Shown piece by piece: positions 34,714 through 47,199 of a stretch of 64,000 nt of DNA. Source of the DNA: Symsagittifera roscoffensis (lineage: Eukaryota; Xenacoelomorpha; Acoela; Convolutidae); assembly GCF_963678635.1 (NCBI RefSeq), contig NC_087062.1, forward strand, positions 59,536,129-59,600,128, in the 5' to 3' direction. Under the pieces are notes generated by a model, which made no database searches, was not told the DNA's origin, and saw only the letters and a list, made by a program, of their open reading frames with translations. The translations under genes and the position numbers were made by a program. Every line of letters starts with the position of its first letter. Positions within the stretch are counted from its first letter, which is position 1.

Positions 34714-35150
34714 CTGAAATTAAAAATAAGGCTAAAACCTCTGAAAAACCAAGGCAAAAATTCGATACGAACAAAAAATCATGTAGCAAAGTTTTGTTAA
34801 GTGCAGGGATTTGGTTGTAGTGGCAGTGGTAATAGTAAGTTAGTTGACCAATTGCGATCACATTAGTTAACCAGGAAAAAGATGGACTCCGCACGGTAAC
34901 TTCCGGAATATCACAGTGGATTCTTTCATTTAGATTCGTGTATTTCGGCTATCGGGTAGCTTCTAAGAGACGTTCCGGAGCATGGGCATCGTCCATCATT
35001 TTAACACCATATCTTTTTCAATGGTGTCGCCTCTTGCTTCAAGGGTTACAGATTGATACGGACGACCGTAGGATGCGGAAGTAGTCTAGTCGGACTCTTC
35101 GACACGGCTATCAACTTAAGTGCTTCTACGGCATGATCGACAACAGTCCT
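34714..35150. other. Upstream region of kinase coding start, nothing recognised
   Basis: It begins with an intron acceptor tract directly upstream of the CLK ATG (TTTTTAATTTCAG on the minus strand). A noncoding exon and promoter should lie further right, but I could not identify them. Confidence 0.45.
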
Positions 35151-35540
35151 TTACCCATCGGAGGTATACCTGTCTCTGTCTGGGTCTAGATGCAACTCTC
35201 TGTCTAACCCGTGCTGTTTCCATTCCACTAGTGAGGAATGGATCGCTATCTCTGACGCGTCTGAATTTGAAGTCGTTTCAGACACGTTCCCCCAGGTTTG
35301 AGACTTCGAATCGTCACACGAGCTGATGGAGTCTACACAGCCACCTTCAAGTTTGTCCTTCATTTTTTTCGACTCCCCAAATTCTGTCCTTCGGTCGCCC
35401 TGGCATCGACTCCCCGGACAAATAACTTTGGCCCTGAGTTGACTCCCCGGACAAAGTCTCATCTCCGGATGAACAGTCCGAGCATGACTCGTACTCCGTT
35501 TTCGCATCAACGAACTGAACCCTCCTTGCCACACTGGATT
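35151..35540 (-). pseudogene. Gypsy-like polyprotein spacer remnant
   Basis: Minus-strand frames carry ARRVQFVDAKTEYESCSD and repeated LSGES (DETLSGESTQ, SYLSGESMPG). These are the same acidic LSGES motifs as in the spacer of the giant gypsy element at 51.7-53.2 kb. This suggests a small fragment of a related element. No protease, RT or integrase is nearby. Confidence 0.45.
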
Positions 35541-36112
35541 TCAGTGTAACAGTCGCCTACTTAAGGCACATATGATGCTGAGAGCAATAGGCCCTATGAC
35601 CATTGGCTCAAGAGTCAGGGACATTATCTCTTGTGTTTTTCTACTTCATGCGGTCGGAGCCAATTTGTTTCACTTGCGACATGAGACTACAAACCGTGTT
35701 ACAGCGTAAAGGCTACTACCAAAAAACTCCCCCACTCTAGAAATAAGAACGCCCCCATGCTCAGGTCTCAAAATACCTAGAACACGCAAACGCCGTTAAC
35801 AACAGGGTCGGAACCTCAAGTATACCGTTAGTTTTTATTGGACCGTGGACCCTTGATCCATTTCAGATGGATAAACCCAAAATTTCTCCTTAATCACAAA
35901 ATATCAATCAAGAAATTTAAATTAGTTATTCACATAACGACACGACCTCTAAAATCGAATAACTAATAATGGTAAAGCAATTCTAGAACTAATTTGGGGT
36001 AATTAAGTCTAACTCAAGAAGTTTTGAATGAATAAGTTTTAACTCAGGAATCAGTTAGAACTCAGTCATTCGTTCTAATTGTGGTGATAAACTTATTAAA
36101 TAGTTTCATATT
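35541..36112. other. DNA upstream of LINE ORF1, nothing recognised
   Basis: It may contain the 5' UTR of the LINE that starts coding at 36119. No repeat or exon signal was identified. Confidence 0.45.
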
Positions 36113-36118
36113 TTGAGT

Positions 36119-36916
36119 ATGCGAACCAGACGTGCAGACTCAGGATCCACAACGGATGTTGTCACAACGGATATCGGAAACTGTGCGAAATGCAAGAAGA
36201 CTGGAGAACCTGGATCACAATGGATACAGTGCGACATTTGTGATGAGTGGTTTCACAATGCCTGTTGCGGTCTACCACCTGATCTTATCCCGCAAATTAC
36301 TAAAGCTAAGTTACTGTTATTCAGATGCAAAATTTGTTTACCTGTTTCTCATGTTACTGTTCAACATGCTATCAAGGAAGCTCTTTCAGAGTTACCTAAT
36401 ACTGTTGATAAGTTAGTGAAGGACAACTTATCTACTATTTTACATGCTGTTAACACTCAGTCGAGAGTATCTACTGAGAAACTTGAACGCAAACTTGACA
36501 TTCGCATTCAGAACCTTCCTGAACCAACTGATAATACACAGTTGAAAAGGATGGAGTCTGATGAAAACCTTGTATCTGATGTACTTAAGCATTTGAATGA
36601 GTGGGATCGATATAAGGTATCCTCAATTAAGCGTTTGGGTCAATTCAAATCCACTAATACACGACCTCGTTCTGATTTGGTGAAATTTTCCAATGAATGG
36701 ACTGCTAGCAAAGTTCTGAAAAAAGCACAACTTCTCAAAGAATTTCGCACACCAGTGTTTATATCGAAGTCTCTAACAAGTGATGAACTTGCATTGGAAA
36801 AACTAATTCTCAAGAAACGCTGGGAATTAATCAATAGCGGAACTCCAAAGCAAGATCTGAAAATTCTGAATTTACAACTCTTTCACAAAGACATTGTCGT
36901 GGATATTACTGCATGA
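36119..36916 (+). CDS. LINE ORF1 protein with PHD-type zinc finger
   Basis: ATG at 36119 (an in-frame TTG precedes it at 36113); 265 residues, uninterrupted. Residues about 20-75 form a Cys4-His-Cys3 PHD finger: CAKCKK, QCDICDEWFHNACCG, FRCKICL. It continues into a charged region (KLVKDN...EKLERKLDIRIQNL). The C-terminal part, VSDVLKHLNEWDRYKVSSIK to FHKDIVVDI, resembles the RNA-binding/chaperone part of LINE ORF1 proteins (inference). PHD fingers are known in ORF1 of CR1-type LINEs. The stop TGA at 36914-36916 abuts the ORF2 ATG at 36917, so ORF2 may be translated by reinitiation. Confidence 0.8.
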   Translation: MRTRRADSGSTTDVVTTDIGNCAKCKKTGEPGSQWIQCDICDEWFHNACCGLPPDLIPQITKAKLLLFRCKICLPVSHVTVQHAIKEALSELPNTVDKLVKDNLSTILHAVNTQSRVSTEKLERKLDIRIQNLPEPTDNTQLKRMESDENLVSDVLKHLNEWDRYKVSSIKRLGQFKSTNTRPRSDLVKFSNEWTASKVLKKAQLLKEFRTPVFISKSLTSDELALEKLILKKRWELINSGTPKQDLKILNLQLFHKDIVVDITA

Positions 36917-39553
36917 ATGACCAGTGAAACAGTTGTATCTTGGAATGCTCGTAGTTTGGTCAGCCTTGAAAAACGTTTATCCTGTATCAAACTTTTACAT
37001 ATCATGTCTCCTGATGTCTCCTTTTGTGTTCATGCGAAACTTGGTTAAGCTCCAATGACACAAATACTTTACCTAATACAGGTTATTACACAAATTCACA
37101 AGCTGCCCGAAAAAATTGCAATCACGGCGGAGTTGCAATACTTGTGCGTGATGGTTTGAACCTGGCGGCTTGGGACTGCACTTTACCTGATTTTGATTTT
37201 GCTTGCGGCACTGTCTTAAGTACAGATCATCAAATCCTTATCTTATCGGTTTATAATCCCCCGGCCACATCAAATTATAGAGTATCATCCACCCATTTAT
37301 CTCAGTGTCTGGAGTTATACACTTCAAAGTTTCTGCATGATTTTCCCTGTGGTATTATTTCTATTTTTGGTGATTTCAATACGCCAGACGCGTGTTGGAT
37401 ATCTCACTCTGCCATTACCGCTAGTTCACAGGCTGTGATAGACAGTTTCGATTCATTGAATTGTGTCCAACTAGTGACTGAGCCGACGCATATTTGCGGC
37501 AACACGCTAGATATTTTTGTTACAAATCAACCTGAGCTGTGCTCAGTGAATGTGGAACCAGACCATTTTACATCCGATCATTATCCTGTTACAGTTATTT
37601 TCCATGTGTCTAATTCTGAAAGCATCACTTCTGATTTACCTAATGACATTCCAATTTATTCTAAAAACACTTTTAACATCGATGTTTTCATGAATTCTTT
37701 AGTTATTTTTGATTACCTTTTCCACGTTTATTTTCGAATGATTCCCACTGATTTTTATCTTGCGTGGTATGATGCTATGATAAAGTCGGTTCAGACTTCT
37801 ATTTGCCTGAAACGCAAGAAAAGATCTATGTTACCATTCTATTTGTCTAGCCATTCCGTACATCTCAGTAACAAAGTCTCTACTGAGAAGCGTAAATTGG
37901 CGAAATTCAATTTGCTCTATTCGACATTGTTGTCTGATCTTAAAAAAGATTTGAATAACTCGATTGAGCTAGATAAAATTACATTACTGTCTTCTTTTCA
38001 TTCACTTGATACTAACGACTGTTTCAAGTTACTTCACAAACTTTCTGGCAGCACACCAATTGCTTCTGTTGTTAAATTGGGAGCATCATGTGCTTCTACT
38101 GATAACACCAAAGCCGATTTGTTTTATAACTTTTTCTGTTCTGTGTACAAAAGCGAAAAGTTTACGTATAACGGTTGTTCTGATAATACTTCCATTAACT
38201 TGCGCGAATTATCGTTTGGTAAAAGTGATGTAAATAGTTTACTTAAAAAGGTACCAGATACCACAGCAGTTGCAGCTGATGGCATTCTACCATTTGTTCT
38301 CAAATATAATGCTGTTGCACTCACGCCTATGGTATTTATTTTATTCAGTCAAGTTGTTACCTGCTGTATTTGGCCCGATTTTTGGAAAGAGGCGTTTATC
38401 ATGCCTTTTCAAAAGTCCGGGCCAAAATCTGACATTACAAATTATCGTGGAATTAGTATTTTACCGCGCTTATCGCTTTGCTTGGAAAAACTGCTTTTTA
38501 ATTTCATTTAATCTAATGTTCGACACAAACTTTCTCGTAGACAGCATGGCTTTGTTAAAAAGCGCAGCACGTTTACACAATTGTTGGAATATGTTGAAAA
38601 TATTTACAAATGTATTGATGCCAATGAAAGTTTCTGTTCTGTATATTTTGACATTCAAAAGGCTTTTGACTCTGTGTCAAACAAACAGTTGCTGAACAAG
38701 CTGTCTTTTTTTGGTTTTGACGAAAACTCTATCATGTTAATTTCATCTTATCTTTCCAATCGCTCACAAAGAGTACATATTAACAATATTCTATCTTACA
38801 AAGGTTACATCTCTAGCGGTGTACCACAAGGAAGCATTTTAGGACCACTTTTATTCCTTATTTATATCAATGACCTCCCGGATGTTGTCAAGTATTCCTC
38901 ACCGTCTTTATTTGCTGATGACCTGAAACTGCTTTATCGAGACAACTGTCATGACAATTTTCAGTCTGATTTAGATTCGGTAGAGACCTGGGCAACCCAA
39001 AACGGTCTTGACTTTCATCCAGACAAAACTAAATTCATTTCAAAGAATAGCTTTAATTTCAACCTTTATCTTAACGGGTCAGAAATATGCTCTGTTGATC
39101 ATATCAAAGACTTGGGTATTTATATCTCGCCTACTTTGTCTTAGAATCACCATGTTTCTGCGAAACTTGTTAAAGCCACAAAATATTTTCATTATTTAAA
39201 GCGTAATGTTCCTTTCAACTCACCTGTTAAAACTAAGCTTCAAATGTACATTTCTTGTGTGAGGTCCCCTTTACTTTATAACTCTTGTATTTGGTACCCA
39301 AATTTACCAAAGCTACGTGATTTGGAAAAATTTCAAGAAAAAGGCAGTAAAGTGGATAATTGGTTCCACTAATTATACTGACAGTCTTGTGATGTTAAAC
39401 ATACTGCCTATTTGCTATCAAATTATTTTTACTGAATGTCTTCTCTTCTTCAAACTGTTACATAACTGTTATGACTTCGATATTAATGACTATGTTACTG
39501 TTAGTGAATCGAGACCGGGTAACAGATCCAGTCAGAGAATGCTCAAAGCTTGA
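36917..39553 (+). pseudogene. LINE ORF2 endonuclease-reverse transcriptase, interrupted
   Basis: It begins MTSETVVSWNARSLVSLEKR directly after ORF1. A frameshift near 37030 joins it to CETWLSSNDTN. The endonuclease shows GGVAILVRDG, SVYNPPATSNY, IFGDFNTPDACW, NTLDIFVTNQ and TSDHYPV. The RT shows VAADGILPFVLKY, NYRGISILPRL, an in-frame stop TAA at 38509-38511, RRQHGFVKKRSTFTQLL, FDIQKAFDSV, SSGVPQGSILGPLLF and the intact catalytic box FADDLKLLYRD. After a stop at 39144 the C-terminal part continues (KATKYFHYLKRNVPFNS) with further frame changes. Only a few lesions separate it from a functional frame. Confidence 0.8.
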
Positions 39554-39608
39554 ATTACGCAAACTCAAAATTTCACTTGTATATGTAGTATCATTCACTA
39601 ATAAAGTC

Positions 39609-39609
39609 T

Positions 39610-39640
<31 letters not shown>

Positions 39641-39652
39641 TTCTTCTTCTTT
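39609..39652 (+). repeat. (TTC)n microsatellite at LINE 3' end
   Basis: About thirteen TTC units with one TTA interruption directly after AATAAAGTC. It is the simple-repeat tail of the LINE. Confidence 0.85.
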
Positions 39653-40379
39653 CCACTCAAGGTTCACTCTGGTACAATCCATCGTTTTTCTTTCTCTCTT
39701 CCTGCAATTTCGTCTTCCTATCAGAAACAAGATAGCTCTATTCGCGTCGTATAAATCCATTAAAACTGTGAATAGCAATTTAACTCTAGTTTTCTTCCAG
39801 CAAATTTCCCGCGATTCTCACTCGAATCTTCTTTTGCATTTTTTTTCGTATTTCCAGTTGTCGCAAAAAACTTGAGCAATTCGAAATTTTGAAAATTTAC
39901 TTTTCTCCCCAAAATCAAGATTAAACGTTCAGCTCATTATGACCGACTGGCACATACTCTCCGGATTCAATATCGATGTCTTCATTGCGTGCCTTCGTCT
40001 GTCAGTGAGCACCAAGAATGTTTAGTGCGTCTCAATATTCAGTGCCAGTGGTCATTTACAGAAGTTTACAGCAGATTTAACATTATCTACACCCCAAAAT
40101 TCACAGACATGCAAAATTGTCACATTATCACTAAACAGCAATCAAAATCTGCATCCACTTGCACCTGATTTCCAGCTTTACAAGCCATTCATTAAAATTT
40201 CTTTTGTCCTATCCAATCAGAAAATTGTCATGCAGCGTTTTTATTTATGTATTACTTATAGTATATTAATAACAATAATTTGTATGTTAAAATTTCTTTT
40301 TCGTACACTCAGATTTCATATGAGTTCACATTCAAGCCCCTTTCGCCTTCCACGCTCAAGACTCAAGAACTAGCCCCTG
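39653..40379. other. AT-rich DNA between LINE and giant gypsy element
   Basis: No convincing ORF. The 3' LTR of the giant element should lie at or near here, but I see no match to sequence near 63.7-64 kb, whose own LTR is probably outside the window. Confidence 0.45.
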
Positions 40380-43300
40380 AGCACCCTGCTCAATTGGCGC
40401 CCCCCGTCATTGAGGTATTGGGTCCGATGCACTCGACAGAGTACTTTGTCTCGACATTTCTTCTTCATAATCGGAACTGATTACGATCTCTTCCAAGTCT
40501 TCAGTTGCTCGTAGGCTTGCATCCATTTCTTTTGCACTTGCAACCTCTTCGTCTGGTTCGGTAAACTCTTTACTTTGGATTCCCTGTTCAAGCAGAAGGA
40601 GTTGTGCAAGCTCAAGCTCACATTCTCCGCCAGTTCCTCCTCTAATATCAATTCCCTTGCTTTGGTGTTGTCTCCAGACACCCTACCAACCCGTTTCCAA
40701 CCGTGGTTAACGCGTTGCGATGGGTGAGCAAAGGTTTCTTGAAGGCCTCCGGCCCGAGCTCGGCCAGAAACTGACGATATATTTTTTTGATGTTCATTCA
40801 TGTGATTCTTCGTCAACGTATACAGCAAGACGTCAGTGTCGCCCTAAACCTTGAGAAGAATCGTATGCGACTCCACACGTGCCTTACCTCCTTGGGTACA
40901 GGCGAATACTTTGCGCGCAGTCTCAAACAACTCAAGCCTCCGGCTATAGTCATTGGCATGTTTTGATTCCACTGTTGGTGTCTTCGACTCCCGATACTTC
41001 GTTAAGTTCTCCTCAATCAATCGCAGCGCCAGTATCGAGCTCAGCACGAAGAGGGTTTCTTTTGTTGATGGTCAGGTAATCCTATCGACCAAATATCTTC
41101 AACATCCCATATCAAGCAGACACTTGACTGCTCCGGGTGCCACACTGTCTGCGCCAGACAATGACATGGGCATTCTCTTTTTGTCAAGCTGATGCTTCAG
41201 AGGTTGCGCTCTCCTGAAGTTTCAAGCAAAGGTTCAAACTCCATCATGTTCGCATGCGTTACGTCATTCTCTTTCACGGCTTGGGCACTAATCGTCGTCT
41301 TCCCTATCGTGTTTTGCCTCTCGAAGTCACTGGTGTTCTTTCTTTCCAAACTCAAGAGATCCTCCTTTCAGATCTCACTCAAGTCCTCCCTTCGATCCTC
41401 AGGTACCGCTCCCAGCATCTTCCGTAACAATCGATGTGAATGATGGGACATCCGCGCCACGCGCACGCACTTAGGCGCCCAGATATCCTTGCCAGTCAGC
41501 AACCTCTGGCTAGACGCTTCCACCATCGCCATAACGGATAATTACTTCCACACAGGCTCGCCATGACTGGTCCCACCAGAGACTTCGCATTCATTGGCAG
41601 ACTGTAGGCCTCCCTCACGGGAAACCCCATATCTGCCTCAAGGCCGATTTTCAATCCCTTGATATGTTTTTGGACCATCTGCAACACTCCAGGCCAAGAC
41701 TCCACGCTCAACGCCGTCACCAGATGGTGCTCAGACTCTAGCATCTCCAGTGACTCTAGGATACACATCCTCGAGAAGAATCGCTAGATTCACTGTGGTG
41801 CTCGCGTAACACTCAGCTATTATTTGCACCTCACTCTTCTCCTTCTCGGTGATGTCACCAAACCAAGTGGCCAGATCTTTGCTTTAAAAAGACTGTATCA
41901 TGACACAAGACCGTCCGTCTCAAGAATGGTCTCCACCTATCTCCACTAGCTAGATCAAGAAAACTGCCTGATTCCAGCTTCTTAGGCGCCTCGTTCGGCT
42001 TGTTTATGATTTCTTCAGACTTTATTCGATGAGGCAGGATCAATTTGAGTATCACGTTCAGATTCCCCAAATCCTCATCCTTCCCAGACGACAGTCTCAC
42101 TCGCTCCGTCATTCAAGCTTGTCTGAGGATGTGGACACCAAGATGCTCTCAACAACTTCTACACAGTTCCCAAGTTCATATACAATACGTCATCTTTCCC
42201 GCTCAGCCTGAGCACCACCTTCTTGTCAGAACGCGGTACGCTGACGACCTCGGGAACCTTCTCAAGCAGTAGACCCAGGCTCGGTCTTTCCCTTTCTTTC
42301 AAATCAATTTCGACTATCTTCTTTGTCCAGAACATCAACAGCTCCGTAATTCCAAAGTTCATATGGGCAGCTTCTCCGTCCGCATCCAGGAAGGGTTTGT
42401 ACGATATTCACATTATACCGGACACATACTGATACTCCCCTCGCTTCGTGGCTCTCGAGTAATCTTCCGCCGAAGCCAGGTCACGATACTTTTCATGGCT
42501 CTCCTCAAATTTTTTGTTCGAGATCCGTCGTATCTCGTTCAGCTTTGCATGGTTCTACCTCGAACAATCCGCCTTCTCAATCCCAGTACTCTGATAAACA
42601 TTCAGGATGACACTTGAGACTCCCTTCTCCAATGCTTTACCTCCCGTTGCACTTCGATAGCATGCCTGGATGGTAGCATCAGGTATCAGCGACATGATCC
42701 ATCTCAAGAAACAGTCGGCATCTTTCTTCCTCGCCAGACTCAATCCTGAATTGTCTCGTGCAATATGTTGCATCAGCATTAGATACACCTGCAGGCCTTT
42801 ATCGCCCAGTTTTAGTTTATCGTATGAAGTCAATGCTTCTAGCACCAATCGGCCAGGCTCCACGAAAACATCAACTGCCCCGACGTCCTGACAAAAGGAT
42901 TCGCCAAGAGCTCTTTTGCCGACGAGGGTGCCCTCATCTCGTCTTCAAAATACTCCAGCAACAACTTCTCCCAAGTTCGTCCCAACTGGTTCTTCAACTC
43001 TAGTTTCTTCACTTCCGCCATCTGTTGGGTAGCCCAATTTCGACGTTTTCTGGACACCCCGCGATCAAGTTTTTTCGCAGTATCCAAGGCTATCCACCAG
43101 AGGCGAGCAGTATTCCTCGTCAATCCTCTTTCGAGGGGGTCACTTGCTACCTGCTTCCCAGTGCTCTGGTGTCGACTCGAGATCCATTCTTTGCCAATAT
43201 CTACTTTCCACATTTGTCCTTTCTGCATTCGCCTTCTGGGGTTTGAAATCTTCCTCCGTCCCCGGACTTGTCGCGTTTTCCATCTCGATCAATACTTCAG

Positions 43301-45997
43301 CCAACTTTCGGATCACTGAGTTGCCCCTGTAAGCTGTTTCTTCCATCTAACCAGAGCCATTGCAGCCGTCTCCTCCAGATTCTTTCCAGAAACCGCCTCC
43401 ACCGATTGACTCGCTTCTTCTACTTCGCGTTTCCTCTTCCTCGACCTCACTCCTTTACTCGGGGATCTAGTCGTAATCATCACTGAATCCACTTCCTAAT
43501 CCAGGTCTCCCTCTTACGACTCTTGCCTCCCCACCTCTCCAGCCTTAGGAATAATAATATTTTTACTTCTAATAATAGTTTTACTTTTTCCATCAATTTC
43601 AACCCAAACTTTTTTATTATCAATCTTTTTATTCAGAGTAGAGCTATCTTTACATGATTAAGCCTCGATACTCTGCTTCTCTTTCCTCAAGCAAACCAAT
43701 TTCTCGAGCAGCTCCCTTCTTGCTTTCTAAAGTGGCCATCAAGACAGGTTCTCCAAATCCTACTACTGCGTCCCACAACTCTTCTTTGAAGTCATCCAAC
43801 TCAACTTTCTCTTCCACCTTCTGATTGAATTTGCTCAAGAAAATTTGCCATCCATTTTCATCCAGTGTATTCAAGAACATGCTCTCATTCCCCTCGAAGT
43901 TGTTCCTTTTCCCCATTTCGTCACTCAAGAGTACCATACCCATGTTAGTGGGTTCACTGGGTAGATAAAACTCCAGATTTTTACGGGGAGATCACAAGGG
44001 TGGGTTGGCGGTGTTCGCCCAACCGTCACCACTCAAGTCTTAAAGTAGCTCACGCGTGGTACCGGGACTAAAATTCCCGGCCACTGCCGCCTCTTCAGGT
44101 GTATTCCTCAAATCCATTTCTTCTCCAGCTTCACTGAGGGTTTCATCCATGCTCTCTCCCTCTCCCGACTCTTCTTGGTCCCTCTCCAACGCGTCTTTGA
44201 ACCTATTCTCAACAAGAAGGCTTCTCTTGTCCCCCAGTGGTTTCGACTGATAGAGGCGAAGATGTCGTCGGATTCCCTGCCTTGTATTCGGTCAGGGAAA
44301 CGTAAAGGGTCCCTGCTGCATCCACCTTCCGTATGTTGAAATTCCACCTCCTCCAGTCCATAGGGTGCTAGATTTTTTCTAGTACTGCACTTTATCTCAT
44401 CCTGAAGAGCTAGGTGACCTTTTTCCATGATCATTCTTTCGCTGTCGTAAATGGGCATTTTACCTTCGAGTCCAGATTTCTCAAACACCTTCATCACTTC
44501 CCTGACTTCGTACTTAGGAGGCATCGAAACCCGCATCTTCTTAGCTGGAGTAATCCATGAATTCACTTTTATTTCACTGGTTTGGAATTATACAGCCGCC
44601 GAATACCCAATGACTAAGGGGTCCCAGCTGTGTGTGAACACTTTCTGCTGCTGCTCCACAGGCTCGCTACCATGCATCGACAGGACCACGATCGGACTGT
44701 TCTCCCCAACGTCATTCGTCTCACCGTCGGGAACTCAGGGATGGCAGCGGGTAACACATCACCCTCGAGTATCGTCTCCAGTTCCTTCTTCGCAAAATCG
44801 AAGCTTTACTTCCACGCCGGGATCCTCAAGACTTCCCTCGTGTTCTTCGCCACCGGATTCAAGTGCCAGAACTTTGGATAGGCCTCAATGGGACCCTCTC
44901 GTTTCCCCCTCATTCTGCACTGCAGCTGGCCCCTGAAATTTATCACTATCAATTCCGGATCTTTTATTTTCCCAAATAGCACTGTTCCACTCGTTCGTAC
45001 TCTCAAGTTCCTCTGTTCGCACCAATTCAGCGTTGTTCCGTCCAGGATACTGATCAGACTCTCGTGGACCACTGAATGCCGGTACGCTGCCACCAGCGGA
45101 TCCGGGAAGGCGTATGTCACCGCGGGCCCGCAGAAACAAGTCACTACCTCTCCTAGCCCTCTGATCATCCCTACGAGATCAGACCTCATGGCCAGACACA
45201 AATCGGTCAAAAGAGGTATACCTCCATTCACCTCTCTCGTCTCTTCTTTAGTCTTCGGGTTTCTATCCTCGCCCGTCAAGTGTCGGTTCTGCACCACGAG
45301 GTATTCCACAAGCAGATTCCTCAGTCCAGCAGCACACTATTAGGAGTACGTCTCCAGACTCGTGTGGGCCTTTCTCACCAACAGGGGTTCCCCATACTTC
45401 ATCAGTCAATGAAAAGCCGCCAGGTTTCCATGCGTCAGTAGTATCAATGTCAATAACCCATCATTTCTGAGGTTCTCCACACCTCTGCTGAACATTTAAG
45501 CAGGACCCATGTTGAACAAATACCTTGAAAACACCATATATAGCGCCAGCAGCAGGTTATTGGATATGCTCAAGAGATCCTGCACAAATGCCTCGAAGAG
45601 GGCATTTCCCGCGTAGAATACTTTGACCATATACTTCTTTCCCCAGCAAGGACTCAAGAATCTCAAGATTTCGTACGTCTTCCGGGTCTTTAGTTCACCC
45701 TTCGCATATTCACTCCAGAAGCCGGCGAAAGTGACCTCATTCGCAGACGTTACAAACGTCCCCACTGTCATATTCCTCTTCTCCGAGATCTCGAGCTGCT
45801 CCTCCAGAAGCTCCCATATCTGAGTCCGTCTTGTCCGTCACTTTTTCCAAATAAGATGTCAGGAACGGCCATATTCCGCTCTCTTGAGTCAGACGATACC
45901 CCATCGACTCCAGTTGCTTCTCCGCCCCAGCCACGTTTTTCCGTTCGTTGATGGGCCCTCTCGTGCTGTTGGTAGAGCCTGTTATAGTGAGGTCCAT
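40380..45997 (-). pseudogene. Second coding region of giant element, unrecognised C-terminal part
   Basis: A chain of minus-strand fragments with protein-like composition and frame changes: 45997-45737, 45771-45496, 45309-44806, 44566-44108, 43943-43650, 43346-43140, 43228-42839, 42863-42555, 42362-42159, 42112-41855, 41768-41496 and 40828-40481. Typical pieces are YKNVAGAEKQ-like, EILRFLSPCWGKKYMVKV, GKLKDPELIVINF-like, LRVYLMLMQHIARDNSG-like and GRTWEKLLLEYFEDEMR. I recognise no domain. An acidic stretch around 40450 may be the protein's end. The order and strand suggest one long protein downstream of the SGNH-like part. AATAATAATA-type low-complexity DNA at 43550-43640 interrupts it. Confidence 0.45.
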
Positions 45998-46006
45998 GCT
46001 CTGGAA

Positions 46007-47199
46007 CTACAGACTAGCGGTCAAATGGCTGATTACGGGATGATCATCCCCTACCTCCGGTTTAAATTTCAACTGCATGGCCAGATTTGATATCTCAAGA
46101 CAGAGTAACTCGTCCAACAAAATCATTATATCCGCTAGTTCGTAGAAACCTCTTAGAGAATGAGGAACATCTGCACAAGCCGCCGCCACTTCCGGCTTCA
46201 GAAGTCTCAAGTTTCCGGGCTCAAGTTCTCGATTCTTGGCTGCCATCAGCATTCGCCATCCGCTGCCTTCCGCTATCAGAATTAGCATCGCGTACACAAA
46301 CGGCAGAGCCGGCGGCATGCTTGCGTAACCTGGTGATGATGCAAATACCACCTTCGTTTTCGATCCCAGTCGACAGGCTACCAACTGATGTACTTCGTTC
46401 ATCGCTGCGAACAACGTCTGGATCGCCTCCCAGATCTTCTTCGGCGTCGGTTCTCCACTTCCCAAGTGCTCAAGTAATCCCGCTGCATGCATGTGGTCGC
46501 TCTTTCCCGCAAATAACAACAACTCCGGTTCACACATCGTCTCTGACTTTATCGCCACTATCAGAGTCAACATTTGATTTAGCTTCGCCCCTGGTAGCAA
46601 ATACACCAGCGTCTCCGGCCAGAATAACTTCGCGGAGGTTCCATCAAAATCAGATCACGCAACGATGATAGCTCTCGCCGCTCCAGGATCCGAGTGATCT
46701 TAAACTGCCAGAGTTTTGCCAACTGGGAGGTCCCATGAGATCTCCTGTACCTTGGGAGTTCCGACAGTTTCGGACCGATATTGGCAGTTTTGGGAAGCCC
46801 CATACTCTTCGGATCTGGAAGCTTCTCTACCGCCCTTAACTGCGCAGGAATCGCCACCCTGATCCTGGCTATGCTCGTTTGATGATTTGGCGGTTCCACT
46901 ATGAGGTAGTGATTGCTTAAGTCTTCATGCGATAGATTCTTAAGTCCCAAGACCTCTACTAGCTTCTGTCTGCAGGTCAGATCCTCAAGGTCCAGATCTT
47001 TCACTCGTTCCAGATACCTGGCTTTGCTCATTTCTCCAGGGCCTCCGGCTTTCTTATTGTTGTCCACCATCACGACCGAGGATAACAGTGAACTCTGGGG
47101 CGTGGAAGACTCCGCTTCGTCTCTCTCCATAGATGTCGAGCCCAGCTGCCTGCTCCTGCTACTCCTCGAACTTTCTCTAGAATCGACTCTTTCTCCCAA
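46007..47199 (-). pseudogene. Second coding region: possible second SGNH-like fold
   Basis: Fragment 46606-46007 starts YLLPGAKLNQMLTLIV, then ELLLFAGKSDHMHAAGLLEH, KTKVVFASSPGYASMPPALP and FYELADIMILLDELLCLEIS. The order Leu-Pro-Gly-Ala block, then LLxAGxxDH, then a hydrophobic strand before an Asp resembles blocks II and III of SGNH hydrolases, but the block III Asn is replaced (GKSD) and no Ser block was identified. Fragment 47199-46579 (Ser-rich start, then RVKDLDLEDLTCRQKLVEVL) leads into it. Assignment is weak. Confidence 0.35.

Larger units (their letters stand above)
36113..39652 (+). mobile_element. CR1/Jockey-group LINE with ORF1 and ORF2
   Basis: ORF1 (PHD finger protein) is followed at once by ORF2 (APE endonuclease and RT), ending in AATAAAGTC and a (TTC)n tail at 39609-39652. 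The 5' boundary and target-site duplication were not found. ORF2 is interrupted, so the element is inactive, but it is much less decayed than the BEL and gypsy copies. Confidence 0.8.
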
